Shown piece after piece: positions 30,401 to 45,400 of a stretch of DNA of 64,000 nucleotides (position 1 is the stretch's first letter; each line of letters starts with the position of its first letter). The notes beneath the pieces are model-generated. The model was not told the DNA's origin and searched no databases. It saw only the letters and a list, made by a program, of their open reading frames with translations. Location: positions 8,526,021-8,590,020 of the forward strand of contig OU744452.1 in the NCBI GenBank assembly GCA_916610825.1. Direction: 5' to 3'. The stretch comes from Haliclystus octoradiatus. Taxonomy: Eukaryota; Cnidaria; Staurozoa; Stauromedusae; Haliclystidae. The translations under genes were made by a program, and so were the position numbers.

Positions 30401-33400
30401 TAACTGTCATGCTAAACTGGTCGCATCAAACAGGTTATACGATGAGGAGACGGTAATGTAGGTTGATCTTATTATATATATGAACTATAAAAGGCTGATT
30501 TACTATTTAATAAAGATAAAAGTAAGATACGTGATAATGGTCTATACTATAGATGGTTGATTATTACTACAGTCAAACATGTTATAGCCACCACCTATAT
30601 ACATCGGCCACCTGTTTATAATGGTTACTCCTTGTATGTCTAAAATAGTATTTTCTATTGAATTGACCCTTTATATAAAGGCCACCTGTCTATATTGGTC
30701 AAAAGGTCTACCTCAATTTACCTCTCATATAGCTTTCTGTTGTAACACGTTTCACTGTGTTGCGTACTAGGTTTTGTTCTCAGTCTAATACAATAAACCC
30801 TGTATATAAAGGTCACCTGTATATAGTGGTCAATTTATCTACCTATCATAGCTTTCTATATACGCACTTCACTGTAGTGGACTTTTTACATAGATAGTAG
30901 ATATTTTTAATAGAGCAGGAGAAAAAGCAAGTCTACATTCTGTGTAGTAGTATCGTTCCATAGAAAAGTTAACCAATAATAGGAACATTTTAACTATCAG
31001 ACAGTTATTGGAAATCGTATACAATTATTGAACGTGATATTCTGAACTATTTAGAGTCAAAAATAGTTTTGAAATCAGCCTACGTTCTGTCCACATTTTA
31101 AAATATTGGTTGACTCTGAGTAATTCTGATTTTCACGTTCAATAATTGTAGACTATTTCCAATAAGTATCTGATAGTCAAAATATTGCTATGATTGTTTT
31201 TCTTTCTATGGGACTATACCACTACAAAGATTGTAGATTTGAAACTATGTGGAACCAGTTAAATAAGGAAATAATATCCGAAATCTAAAAAATTACTTCA
31301 AATGGAATCTTTGTAAAATTTCCAAATCCAAGTAACAGTATCAAATAAACTGAAATCATGGACAACATATTATTAATGAGCACATTCTATGTATATTTAA
31401 TAATTAGACAACGTCGAATAGTCACCGAGGTCCTCCGAGGTGACTATTCAAGTTGGTAGTCAACAAGGGCGAGTTGTCTAATTGTTTAGTAGAAACCAAC
31501 TAGTGGTACAAGCAAAACATATTAAAAGAATTAAATTCCAACTATTTATTCGCTTCTTGAATGATTATTTTAAATACAACCGTCAATCAAAGGCATCCAT
31601 GACGACTGCAGCGTCGTGATTTGGAGGATGAATTTTAATTCGACTTGATTCAGATTTAACTTTTAAAACAAAAAAGTTGGATATTAATACTGGCTACAAA
31701 AATACAGCCCCATAAAATAGCAAACTTGAGCAAGGTAACTATTGAGTATCTAAAAATACATAAATGTTTGCAGTTTGTAATATAAAAGTTTGTTGTTTAT
31801 AAACTTTAGCTGACTAGGATTAATTTATATCTGCAATAAAGTAGCGAGAAGTTGCGAGAAGATTTTTAAATAAGACTAAAATTGTATATGCATAGCCTAC
31901 CATTGAACAACTTCGACTCATATTTTGTTACTTGTTTTGTTTTCTCGGGGACGGGATTTATAAGTTACACTCTATTCATATAAAATTTTTATTCAAAAAC
32001 ATTTGCGAATCACTTGTTTACTTTTTGAAATTTGCGAGGGAACTTGCCAGCGTTCATTATGAGAAAATAGTGAACTATTGAGTAACCAATCAAAATGCAG
32101 ATCATCGAATAGTACCCTAGTCGGTTTCGACTAAATATATATATTAATTAATCCGTTTATTTATTTGCACATTCTATTTAACTTTGTAAGGTTGTATGTA
32201 AGTGACACCTCAAATCATGTGAAGCGTACTTGGTGCCGGTCAAAATGACAACATATATCATTCTATAATCTATATTATATCATATTCTTTATTCGCTTAG
32301 ATTGAGATCAACATTATATTTCTAATACCATGGAATCATGTTCTACTAAAGTTTATAACAGAGTTTTTTGATTCTCATTCTATAAATGCTCAGATTATTT
32401 TCATAAAACACCATACCAAGGACTGGTGTGGAATTATTATTATTATTATAAATGATTTTTACAGTCATGGATCTAAATGAGTTGCGTTCTATTTTGATCA
32501 CATTTTGCAACACTACATGTATAATTTAGAAAACCTCACTTCGGTGCAGCTTTAGTGAAATTGCATAAATTGTCTATTATAAAGACCATATTGATTATAT
32601 ACGACATTTGTGAAAACTTCCATTCAGATATTTCCTAGCATACTAACATATTTATTTATTTTATTTATATTCATTATGATTTACTTTGTTATGTTACTTT
32701 TTGTATTACGATCTCGCTTAATTTTCAATAGCTCATTGATGTCTAAAATTTCACTGTACGATTCCGATTTGAAGAACTTCCACCTCGATTTATCGCTCCT
32801 TACAGTTGCCATAATACATATATATAGTGTTTAGTTTTGCAGCTATACAGTACCTCTAACCGATATGAGTGTTAATAATAACACAGAGGCTAGGCTTAAC
32901 CGCCACCACATAGTTGTAGTAATATAAAACCTTTATTCTCCTTTAATTAGTATTGAATCGCTTTCATACATATTATTATTATATAAATATTCCTTCAGAC
33001 ATAATAATATAGATATATTTTTAAAAAGCTTTACAAACACACGCTGTAACACAAATCTTGAATAAGCCAGTTGAAATTTGGTTGGTTTGATAACGTCATT
33101 GGTCAGTTTATAGCTTCGAACAATACAATGGCGCACAGAGGTCACGCGTTATTCGATTATTGCAGTGGACCAAAGCCAAAGCAAATCACAAGCCATTATT
33201 TATTCACATGGAATGTACTGGTGTTGCCTCGTTTGTGATTTGAATATATATTGAATTCGAGGCTTTATTCTAATGTTATTGTAAATAATGTGATTGGAAA
33301 GCCGGACCATCAATTGTTTTGCTTAAATATGGTTTCCATTTTAAACTGGGGAGCATAGAGAGAAGCCGTCGATATTTCTAACGTGATGGAACGGAGGGTT

Positions 33401-36400
33401 TAACTATATAAAGTCGGATATTTTGCCTGATGATCGTCGAATGCGTGAAACTATTAATAGCCTATTAATAGCGGCTAGTATAAATATCTGATTTTATGCG
33501 CTTATTTATATATTATTTTCGAAGTCGGATGTATACATTTTAAATCGATTAGAATGTCGAAAAAATGCAATTATATAGTTCATATTTGAGGAATAAAAAG
33601 TCATAATGTACGAGAGGGATCTAAAGCCTGGTTTCCATATAGCAAATTTGCCTGCGTCGTAGCCTGCGACATTTGCCTGGGTCACAGCCGTAGACATTTA
33701 ATGATCTTTTTTCTATTGTTTCGACCGGATATCATTAGTTTTGCCTGCGTCATTTCAAAGTTGAAGTGCAGGCTGAACTAATGAATCATATCTGGTTGTT
33801 TATTTACAATATTAATTGTGTATTATCTTGATATCTTTTCCTAGTTGTTCGTTTTCGAATGCCGTTATGATTGGCTTTGATTTTAATATAGCATCGCTGT
33901 GTTTCAGTCGTGGCTCAGAGGGGCTTCAATTTTTTTTAATCTTTTTCTATCTTAATGATTTTATCATAATTATGACAGCTAGTTGGAACAGCGCTAAATC
34001 TATCTAGAAAGAATACTGTTATTTCGTAAATTACATATATTTTACTGATACAACAACATGAGCTGGTTTGCGTGGACACATAGGACTAAACGGCAATACA
34101 CAAGTATCTAATTTGAGATACCAATGAACTTTTACTTCAAATTACGCGCAGGAAATACATTTTGTTCACCAACGAAAAATGTAACCACTACCACTTCAAT
34201 TATTTGATAACTTCAGTTACATATTAAACATTGCTCGACTAAATCAACCCTGTATATATGAAGATCATCTGTATAGATCCTATGGATAGTTGTTATATTC
34301 AAATATCTCTGGACATTTGAACAAAGAAAGTGTGCAAATGTTATTTGAAAAGAATCTCGTAGATAGAATGGAGATGGTGGGAGGAGCAACAGAAGGTGTT
34401 TGTGAAGGATACACAATGAGGAAACAAGCCAGGATGCATTCCCAAAGAATCAGACCAAAAAAGCAAACGAGGTTGGAGAGATTATTCATAGTGACATCTG
34501 TGGTCCCATACAAACCCATTCTCATGGCAATCCAGGGGCGGATGCAGCCGAAAAGTTGACTGGTGCAAAGAAGTGGGCGGAGTCCAGGTGAAGAGGGGCG
34601 GAGCCCCGTACTTCTAGGGGGTCCGGGGGGCATGCTCCCCCGCAAAAAATTTTCAAACTAGAAGTCTGTAGAAGACATCAATCGCAACTTTCGGGAGGCA
34701 AATTCAGGCTAACTTGAATAATATAGTCATCAATATAATCCGACAAATTATCATTTTGGCTTGTCCCTAAACAAATAATGTAGATGGTCGTCAAGAAGGA
34801 TAACATGTGTGATGGAGCCTTTGAATAATTAATTTACTAAAACATGCCAAAATCAAAAATTAACATAGGGTAAACGTAAACAAAAACAAACATAAAAAAT
34901 TGAGCACATACAATTGTATACATAAATAAATCAAAATCAAATCAATGAAAATTCAAGTATAGGCCTTCCAGACTTGGGCGCGATTTGCCGAACGTGCAAC
35001 GGTGCAAGCTCTGATAATGGAAATTGCATAGTTGCATAGAAACTCCGAGAAGTTACATATTTCTAACTCGTTATGGCCAGCATTCCATTTCAAAAAGGTC
35101 GTTAACAATCTCCAATGGAAAAACTAATTTTAACCCTTCCATCCTTATTGCTCTCCCACCTCGAGAACAATTTAAAATACTATAACAACAATAACAGAAC
35201 AATTTTGATCGTCGCCATTGTGGATTTGATTTGGTGATCAAAAGGAGGCGAACTCAAACTTCATTGTTTCTCGTTTCACATGACGACACCACAAAAATAA
35301 AGATCACGCGATGCTTTTTATTGCTAAAATTTTTCTAGGGGTGCAGACTGATGCGAAAAATGCTAGGAATGCTAGATAGAGCACTTTGATTGGTTGCTAG
35401 TCGAGTACTTTCAATGGAATGCTACAGATACGTCATCCTACTGGTGCGAAATCGAACCAATCTATTGGACGAGGAATCAGACTGGTGCAAAATTATGATC
35501 ACCGATTGGCAGAAATATGAGAACGCACTGTACATAAACAGGCCAATCACACGATGCTGATGACAATACCAATGCTACTTTCACCTTACTACGAACAATT
35601 TTGACGTAAACTATACAGAAATTTGTCACAACTATTGTTTTAATGTAGGAAAGTTATCAAAAGAACAGCAGCGCAATCAAAGCTTAAAAGTTTTTGACTG
35701 GTGCGAGCGCTCCTTTTGCACCAGCCTGGATCCGCCCCTGTGGCAATCACCGATACTTCATCACATTCGTCGATGACAAATCAAGATATGTGTCAGTTTA
35801 TTCGATGGAAGAGAAAAGCCAAGCGATTAGCAAGTTTCGTAAGTACAAGGCCATGTTAAAAAACTCACATGAAGACATATCAAGGCAGTTAGAACTGACA
35901 ATGGCAAGGAATATACGGCCAACGAGTTCGAAGTGTTGTGTAAGACGAATAATATTCAAAGGCAACGAAGCAACGATTACACACCAGAGCAGAATGGAGT
36001 TCCTGAGAGGGCAAACATGCCTATAGTTGAGTCTGCAAGGGCTGCAATTCATGCTGCGAAACTCCTATATTCATTTTGGGGAGAAGCTGTTGTGACTCTC
36101 CAAGGCATTTGATATGGTACACCATAAACTTCGGATGGAAAAATTGAGAGCTTACGGTGTAAATCCATCAAGTTGTAACTTAATCAACAATTACCTAAGT
36201 GGAAGAACACAATCTATCAGAGTTGAAAGTCAGACTTCCTCGCCCTTCTCCTGCCCTCGGGGAGTCCCACAAGGATCGATAATATCACCACTACTATTTA
36301 ATATCTACGTAGCAGACTTTTCATTTCTTCCAATAACCTCTTCCATCATACGATACGCAGATGATACAACGCTATACTATTCCTCCAACCACAAAAACAC

Positions 36401-39400
36401 TGCCGTCCAACACCTCAACAAAGACTTGGAAAAGGTGCACCAATGGTTCCAGCTGAATTGTCTAAAACTGAACCCCTCAAAAACTCAATGCCTACTAATC
36501 ACTCACATTCCAGAACCCGACATTCACGTTACGAGCGCAAATCTTCTAAGTACTAATCAAATACATAACAAAGACATTACAATCGACGATGTAACCTTAC
36601 CTTGGCTCAATATAATAAAGATACTCGGTGCTCACATTGACAGTAGATTAAACATGAGATGTCATCTTCGCAATTGCATCAGAAAAGCCAATCTCTCCCT
36701 ATATCAAATCAAACAGGTTAAAAAATCCCTAAACCCACACCCTGAAAAAAAAAATAAATAAAAAAAAATAAAAAAAATAATAAAATAATAAAATAAAAAT
36801 AAAAATTATATTATATTATTAATATTATTATCCTTATCATTATTTCTACTAATTTACAATATTACAATTAATAACTTACTTTTAAATTCGTATCAATTTA
36901 TAAACGAGCATTTGCTCATTTTGGTTACGAATCGAAATAAAATTATACACACACACACACACACACACTTCGGAATAGATCGCCAACAAAAGCCGTTTAA
37001 GGAGCAGTGCCGTATACGCTGTTTACAGGCACAAAGCCAAACATCAAGAATCTGAGGATATTCGGGTTTGATGTCTTTAGCACATACCAACCCCTCAAAA
37101 ACTCAATGCCTACTAATCACTCACATTCCAGAACCCGACATTCACGTTACGAGCGCAAATCTTCTAAGTACTAATCAAATACATAACAAAGACATTATAA
37201 TCGATGATTTAACCTTACCTTGGCTCAATATAATAAAGATACTCGGTGCTCACATTGACAGTAGATTAAACATGAGATGTCATCTTCGCAATTGCATCAG
37301 AAAAGCCAATCTCTCCCTATATCAAATCAAACAGGTTAAAAAATCCCTAAACCCACACCTTGCCAATACACTTAACAAGACATACATCCGTCCTCACCTA
37401 GAACATTGTAGTCTACTTCTTCTTGGAATTAATCAAACGGATAGACTAAAATTAGAAAGAATTCAAGAAAAATCACTAAAACACCTAACACGACCCAATA
37501 CTGGTAAAGAATATCGTCTTCCATCACTACACGTCAGAAGAATAGTAAAATTAACCAATATGATCCACAAAACACTCATAACAGAAACTCCAAAACTTTT
37601 ACACTCCCTCTTCAAGATATCCAACACTAAATATACGTCATCTTGCCGTCCAAACAAACTCATCCCACCCATTTGCAGAACAACCCTGATGAAATGGTCG
37701 ATTGTAGCAGTAGGTACTAGAGTCTGGAACTTTATCCCGGAAGTAATACGTGGGGAAGCAATAAGAACATTCAAAGAGTCAACTCTTGCGTATTTGACAT
37801 CCCTGGAATGGAAAATAAATTATTGGTTTATGTCAATCAGCTGTCGATAGTTAGATTATAATGTTATATATATCAAAAACACTAGCATTTTCCTCATAAA
37901 TATAATACAATTAGCATAATTATGGAACTTGTCTCGTTCAAAAAACGAAAAAAAAAAAAAAATAAAAAATAAAAAATAAAAAAAATAAAATAATAAAATA
38001 AAAATAAAAATTATATTATATTATTAATATTATTATCCTTATCATTATTTCTACTAATTTACAATATTATAATTAATAACTTACTTTTAAATTCGTATCA
38101 ATGTAAAACGAGCATTTGCTCATTTTGGTTACGAATCGAAATAAAATTATACACACACACACACACACACCAAAGTAGAGAAGACGAAAGTTGGACTCAA
38201 AGTCTATCAAGTGTATTTTCATTGGCTACAGCATGCAAACGAAGGGTTATCGTTTGTGGGAGCCAAAGAGCAAGAAGCTTTATGTGTCGAGAGATGTTTG
38301 ACGAGGAATAGTTTGGAAATCGAGACGGTGACGCAAATAACATCAGCTGCAAGAGAGTAGGGGTGAAGAAATTGATTTACCGAATACCCCAGACTAAAAT
38401 CAGTCGAGTGAAGATGCTGCGGACCATGATGAAGAAGCAGATATCCAGCCAGCAGAACACATCCAAGAGGCCGATGATCCAGCAACTGAACAAGACTGCC
38501 AAAGACAGTTGAGAAGATCAATAGTTGCGCCGGACTGTTATGGGCCAACCATTACTGGTGAATGGTGGAAAAAACAATCATGCACCCAGCACGAGAATGG
38601 TTGATCATTCAGAGCCCGAATCGATTAAAGAAGCCATGAATTCAGACAAGAAGAAGGAATGGAAAAATGTCTTGGACATCGAATTTGAATCGCTTCAGAA
38701 AAATGGGACGTGGGAATTGTTTGAGCTACCTCCTAAAAAATCGATTGGTTCCAAGTGGGTATTTAAGACACAAAGAAATGCTGCAGGTGACGTGGAAAGA
38801 TACAAGGCACGACTGGTTGCAAAAGGCTATGTTCAAACTGAAGGGGTCGATTTTGAAGAAACGTTCGCTCCAGTAGCGAAATTCAATTCAATCAGATCAA
38901 TTCTGGCCATTGCCGACCAGCTTGATTTGGAAATACATCAAATGGATGTGCAAACAAAATTTCTAAACGGAGAAGTATCAGAAGAGATTTACATGGAACA
39001 ACCAGAGGGCTATGCAGAGCCAGGGAAAGAGCAACTAGTATGCAAACTGAATAGCTTGAAACAAGCTTCACGATGTTGGTTTTCAACTATCAGGCTGCAA
39101 GCAAAGCAAAGCAGATAACTGCATTTACACCGAAAGAGTGAGAGATTCATTTCTCATCATTGTCCTTCACATTGATGACATCTTGCTCGTTTCCAAGGGC
39201 ATTGACATCATTACAACAGAGAAAGAAAGGCTGAAAAGGAAGTTTTAGATGAAAGACCTTGGAGAGGAAAGCTACGTACTGGGACTGCAAATAAAGAGAG
39301 ACTAAAATCAAAGATTGCTATTTCTGAATCAGAAGAAACACCTGACAGAGCTCATCGAAAATTTTGGAATGAGTGAATGCAATCCAATCGGAGCTCCGCA

Positions 39401-42400
39401 AGATTTCAAGGAGAAACTAACGGAGAACGACGAAGAAGAATCAAAGGAAAAGCAACGATACCGAGCCATCGTTGGAAGTATCAACTATGTTGTGTGCCGA
39501 ACAAGACCAGATTCGGCAAGCACGGCCACTCAGCTAAGTCAATATTGTTCGAACCCTGGTACTCAGCACTGGAGAACACTGAAGCGACTGCTGAAGTACA
39601 TCAAAGGGACAATTGACAACGGCATCAGGTTCAAGGCCGAAAACAGGAGTGTAAATCTGTGTGCATACGTTGACGCAGATTGGGCAGGAGACGAGTCAAA
39701 CCGGAAATCCCGCACTGGATTCATTCGAATGCTATGCAGAGGACCTGTGTGTTGGCTCAGCAAAAAGCAGGCGACATTGACACTATAAACCACCGAAGCA
39801 GAATACATGGTGATCAGTGAGGTAATACGAGAAGTGACGTGGTTTAGAGCATTGTTACATGATATAAACTTAAAGCAAGATGAGGCTACAGTCATATACG
39901 AGGACAACAACGGTGCAGTTTTATTGGCAAAGATTCTAAACATCATAGGCGAAACAAGCGCATCGATGTGAAGCATCATTTCATAAGAGAGAAGATGGCC
40001 AACAAGGAAATCAAGCTGGTAAATTGTCCGTCAAAGAAGATGGTCGCCGACGGCCTCACAAAAGCTCTGCCAAAGAAACAGTTTCGAAAATTACGACAAT
40101 CGATGTGAATTACTGATTGATCATTGCACACTTTAATTGTATCACGAGTTGACGAACAAAATAACTCATGAGTGGGAATATTGGAATAATTAGTGTTTAC
40201 ATTATGGATGCAAAATAATTAGTGCATGAATTATGCAAATCAGATTTAGCCATGTGTTTATTATTAGTCCGTGTTTGTAGTTGAATGAGTATAGTTGTTT
40301 TTATTGATTGCGTTAACTCTATCTCACTGTGTAGTTGATTTCTCTGATTCATGTCTAAATAGAGGTTGTAACGAATATCTCTGTACAGTGGTAGTCAACC
40401 TGCTTTACCAGTCACCTGGCTGTAATGACCACTCCAGTAATATACAAAAATCATTCCGTTCAAAATTCCTGTATAGTATACCAAGGGCCACCTGTCTACA
40501 ATGGTCAATTTATCTATAGGTGGCTGTTATATCAGGTCTTTATATATAATTTGACATGAATAATTATAATTATGCAAATGCATAATAATGTAAAATAAGA
40601 ATTTACATATTTATTTTCCACTTAAGCTCTCAACTACTCAATAAAATAATATTTTACAATCTAGCCAAATGAATCATGCTATATGACCATTTCATAAATA
40701 TTGTAATTCATACGTATTGTAGCATATAGGTGGCTGTTATATACAGGTTTCACTGCAGTTGGGGTTGATTATAAGCTTATTATTGCTTGCATCTGATTCA
40801 ACAGTGCCCTATGATGAAAGCTGTCATCGTGCCCATCCCATAAATTTACATAGACTGCCGATCCCATTGACAGACTTTCAAAAGGTAAGCGTATCCACCG
40901 TTAGGATCCATAATTGCTGAAGATTGAGACCAAAAAATGAAAACTATTGCGAATTTTTGAACCACGTTTTGAATCATATTCGTGAGGACTTTTTGGAGGT
41001 AAACAAAGTTTTCTCGAAGCATAGTGATAAAACTTGCGGTGCATAAATAAATAGTAATGTAGACGGTGTCGCCCGACCGAAGGCACCTGTACCACTTCTC
41101 TATTTCTAGATGAGTGGCTTTTTTGCTGAGATCAATGATTTTAAACGCTGTTTTTTGATCTCAGCCGCGGCACTGCAGATCAATTTCAACAGATTTTATG
41201 GCAGATAAGTCTCGATTGTCAATGCGCGACGATGCGCCGCAGCTACTCACAATGCAATTCCCTCTGAACCATTCCATCCGCCATCCTCAGATGGTACTCA
41301 TTTGATGTTTCAGCTAAAGTCAAGGCTGAGTTGGCCTTCGGGGATTTGAACCACAGTCGATCAGATATGATCCGATCTGAAGTTCGGTTGCTCTGCCATC
41401 TGAGCTAATCCGCCAATAGTTACTGCGATGCATCAGTTACTTTTACAAGTAAAAAGAGCGCCCAAAGAGGCTCAGTCGGGCAATCGAACCATCTTGTGGA
41501 TTCTTATCGTGACGTCACACATTGGCAGTGCATGTAAGCATTACATTTAGTGAAATTTAGCCGGAATATGATTTCACGGTACATTAAATATAAACAACTA
41601 ATCAACAACTGATCATTTAGAGAAAATAACGTAATTTGAAGTTTGTTAATGTAAGATAATTAATGTATTACAATATCATTATATATAATTAACATAGATA
41701 ATAGTTATAATTGCAGATACATAATAATGTAAAATTAGAATTTACATATTTATTTTCCACCTAAGCTGTTAACTACTCAATAAATAATATTTTACAATAT
41801 AGCCAAATGAATCATGCTATATAACCATTTTATAAATGTTGTTATTAATACGTATTGTAGTTTATGACCATTCCTTCGTTTGTTAGATTTGATAATTGAT
41901 CTATTTTATCAAAATAATCAAGTTGATTATCTTGACTTGAGCTGAGCGAGATTAGCCCCCATGTGATATGGGATCCGTTATAATAATGATGCGTCATAAA
42001 TTCGTTACACGCCGTGAAGATAGCACATTGGCAAATTGATTCACAGTACATGCCAATTTGTGTCCAATCTACGCGGGGGTTGATCATCTCTCAGAAACCC
42101 CCTTTTCCGTTTTCATTAAGATGTAACTTTGTTTTTACATGCCCTTTCTTAAGGCTTTGATTATGATTTGTTTTTGATTATGTCTTTCTTCTCTTTATAT
42201 TTTTATTATGAGTTAGTTTGGAGTGATGTTTTCCTTTACCAGGAATTCGATGCCGGGAGTAGATACCTGAAGCAAAAACATATAAGTTTTCACATTTTTC
42301 AATTTTTCGCTGTATAAACGTTTGGATACAGTAATAGTAATTGAGGCGGTACCGCCCTACCGCCGGCGGTAGTGAAAGCACCCGTACTATTCCTCTATCT

Positions 42401-45400
42401 CTAGATGAGTGCCTCTTTTTGCTAATAGCAATGATGTTAAGTGCTCTTTATTGATCTTAGCCGCGACACTACAGATCAATTTCAATAGATACCATGATAG
42501 ATATAGGCCTCGATTATCAGTTCGCAATGATGCGCCGCAGCTACTTGCAATGCAATTCTATCTGAACCATTTCATCCGCTTTCCGATGTCATCGTTTTGA
42601 TATTTTAGATAGAGTCAATGCTGAGTTGATTTCGGGAGATTTGAACCACAGTCGATCAGATATGATCATATCTGAAGCTCGGTTGCTCTGCCATCTGAGC
42701 GAAAGCTCCCTTTGGATACCATCAATATTAAAATCAAAAGGGGAAATCCGTTGTTTCTTGAGTTCAATCTCTGACAGGATCATTATTGGTTGGTGGCAGG
42801 AAGCGCATCCGGCCATAAACCTTATACCCTGTTTGTGGATAAATGATGGATCTAAAATAAAAAAATATAAGGACGCGTCTCCCAAACGCGTACATGCTTT
42901 GCGCAATGAGAAAGCGGAATTAGCAGTAGTACTTTAAACGAGTCTAAACCTCCCTAATACCCAAATGGAACGGACGATCTACATCATCAGAAATGTCTCT
43001 GGTGAAGGTGTGAACCACGTGTTGCGACAGTTTCATCAATTGATTAAATGATCTCACCTCCGTAAAGTGATTCGTCCCGTTTTAAACCTGGCTCCCATAC
43101 GTCTTGCGGTTTAAAAGATTGTACTTGACTAGATTTTGGTAAGTCACTTTCCTCTGATGCATCTTTCCATGATTGTAATTCTTCATTACTAATTGGATGA
43201 TTATAATAATTTACTTCATAATTACTAGGTATAGAGTTCACAACGTGATTACTTCTAACCGAAGGCTGTGCTAACTGGTCAGGTAACCGGTTCGATGGTT
43301 GGCTATATGAAGGTTGATCTCTCTTTTTTGATAATGATTCTAATTCATGAATTAACTTTTTCAATCGAAATGTTTGACGTTGCTCAGTTCTCTCTGTAAA
43401 AGAAATGAATTGACAACATCAAAATAAAACAATCAATAAGCTAGAGTTAAACCTGTATATATAGTAAACATCAGAGCAAAAAGGTATTTCTTAAAAGGGA
43501 CATTTCCCTTTATAGCTAATGTATTGAAGTCAGGTCAGAGCCACATATTTACAAGAGTTGGGACACACTTCCATGTACCTATTTCGGCTCCCATTGACAA
43601 GATGATAGTCATGCTATTTTAGGGACGCTATTTTTTTCCCGTCAAATCCACGCTCGCAAAATTTGAACAATGCGCGCGAAAATATATCATGAATTCAAAA
43701 AGTTTTTGTTCGAGAGCAAACTTCGTTTGAATGAAAATGGGGATTTTCGAGCCCCAAAACTTGCGTGTCCCAACTCCTATAAATAGATGGTTCAGATTGA
43801 AGTATCTCACCGGGCAACTTACCTAATTTCATCAAGGCTATTTTATGTCTTAATCTTTTTCTTTCTTCTTCAGCATGTTGTCCTTGCACGTGTTCCAAAG
43901 TCATCATCTTTTTTGTAGCTGCTATTTCTAATTGACTTTCAACCGACCTTCCCTTTCTATGTTTATGATATTTTTTATTGCTAGATCGCTTTTTTGGCTT
44001 TTGAATCATCGACGAGGCATCTTTTCTTGGTCTTCGATTTGCATTCCGTTTTGATGTTATCCGTTGCGTATTTACTGCCATTCTTGTGTTCGATGGACGG
44101 TTATAACCTTGAAAAGAATCAATAATAATACATTCATGCTCAGTTGACGAAGAAATGTTTTACATTTCACAAACCATCTTTGGCAGATATCTGTTTGATT
44201 TTATTTACATAAAATGTGTACTCCTTATCTTTGTTCCGACGAAAAACATTCCAAATCCTGTCCAAACGTCAGAACAAATTAAATCGTGATTTTTTGTCGC
44301 TATCTTTCATACTAATACATTAGTTATTCTAAAATTAAATCAATAAAGTATAAACAATAAAAAATAGTAAACTATTTCAGAAAACAAACTTCGTGACAGA
44401 ATAGACGCTATAAAACATGGCTGTATCAGTCGTTTCTTATCAGATCGACTCCAAACTTTTACCTATCAATTGTTTCAGTTGATGTATGCGTCAGACTCAA
44501 TCGTTTATTTGAAAAATGATCTATTCAGTAGAAATGTTATATTATCGTTATGTTCTTACCTCTTACTGGGGATTCCCCCCATGAATAGATAATAGTTTCT
44601 CTTGCACTGCGTCCCATGTTCTTTGGCCTCATTCTATTTGATGGTCTATCGAATGGGGATAAAGTTTTCCCTTCTAAACTTCCTCTAAGTGAATCAATAT
44701 CTGCCATATCTTCAGGAAATATTGAATCGGCATACATTGAAGATATTCCACCAACACCTTGAGTTTTGATTGGTCTACCACCATTGGCTGGACCCATAGT
44801 GACGTCATGATCAGGAACTGTGTTCTTCCAATCAAATTGAGAAGAATATCCTGCGTTCATTAGTTCTTCCGGTCGACTTTCTCTGTGTCGCATTTCATGA
44901 TGGCGGATTAATCGATGTCGCTGCGTTCTTCGTTCTTGTTCACCTTGGTTCATCTCAGGATAGTTCTTGGTTTTCCCTTGATTGGGCATAATGCTAGCGC
45001 TCTGCACTTCACGCTGGGCGTTGGTTTCAGTATATAATTTATTTTTGTTTTGATTAGGTGCAGCTCTAGCACTTTGTATTTCACGTTGGGCATTTGCCTC
45101 AGGTAATAATTTATTCTTATGTTGTTGTTCTCGTTGTTGGGCTATATCTGGTGAAGGCACAATAGTATTATCTAGCATTGGATTCATGGGGTTGGACTGG
45201 GAATAGCTAGATTTACCGTTTGTTGACATCTCATGTGTATCAATCGAATTTAACACATCTTCAGCTTGTTTTGTTCCCAATGTTACATCGCTCGTAACGT
45301 GTTTATTTCTTGCATGACGGAAGCTTGGATTATTTAATCCGTCATATGTCTCTGGGCGTCCCTTCTCTTCCATGACAAAGTTATTCGATGTCTTTGAAGG

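Larger units (their letters stand above)
34308..40300 (+). mobile_element. Decayed 5'-truncated Ty1/copia retrotransposon, with nested insertions
   Basis: Copia polyprotein pieces appear in the right order: GAG-pre-integrase (GHLNKESVQMLFEKNLVDRM, from 34308), integrase core (YFITFVDDKSRYVSVY at about 35755), integrase C-part (TKPNIKNLRIFGFDVFS at about 37030, then CIFIGYSMQTKGYRLWEP after 38172), reverse transcriptase (38640-39250; ARLVAKGYVQTEGVDFEETF, then HIDD where YVDD is usual) and RNase H (to about 40108). Frameshifts, stops and a deletion near 39110 show it is dead. The 5' LTR and gag are missing; an AT-rich LTR-like stretch follows 40108 but I cannot prove an LTR. It lies in the 12.7 kb intron of the large gene, in the opposite direction. 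Confidence 0.9.
30362..43057. other. 12.7 kb intron of the large gene, a transposon nest
   Basis: It lies between exon 3 and exon 4. Apart from the elements listed (copia, hAT, LINEs, SINEs, MITEs) I see no exon on either strand. 32.15-34.2 kb is AT-rich with no feature I can name. Confidence 0.7.
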
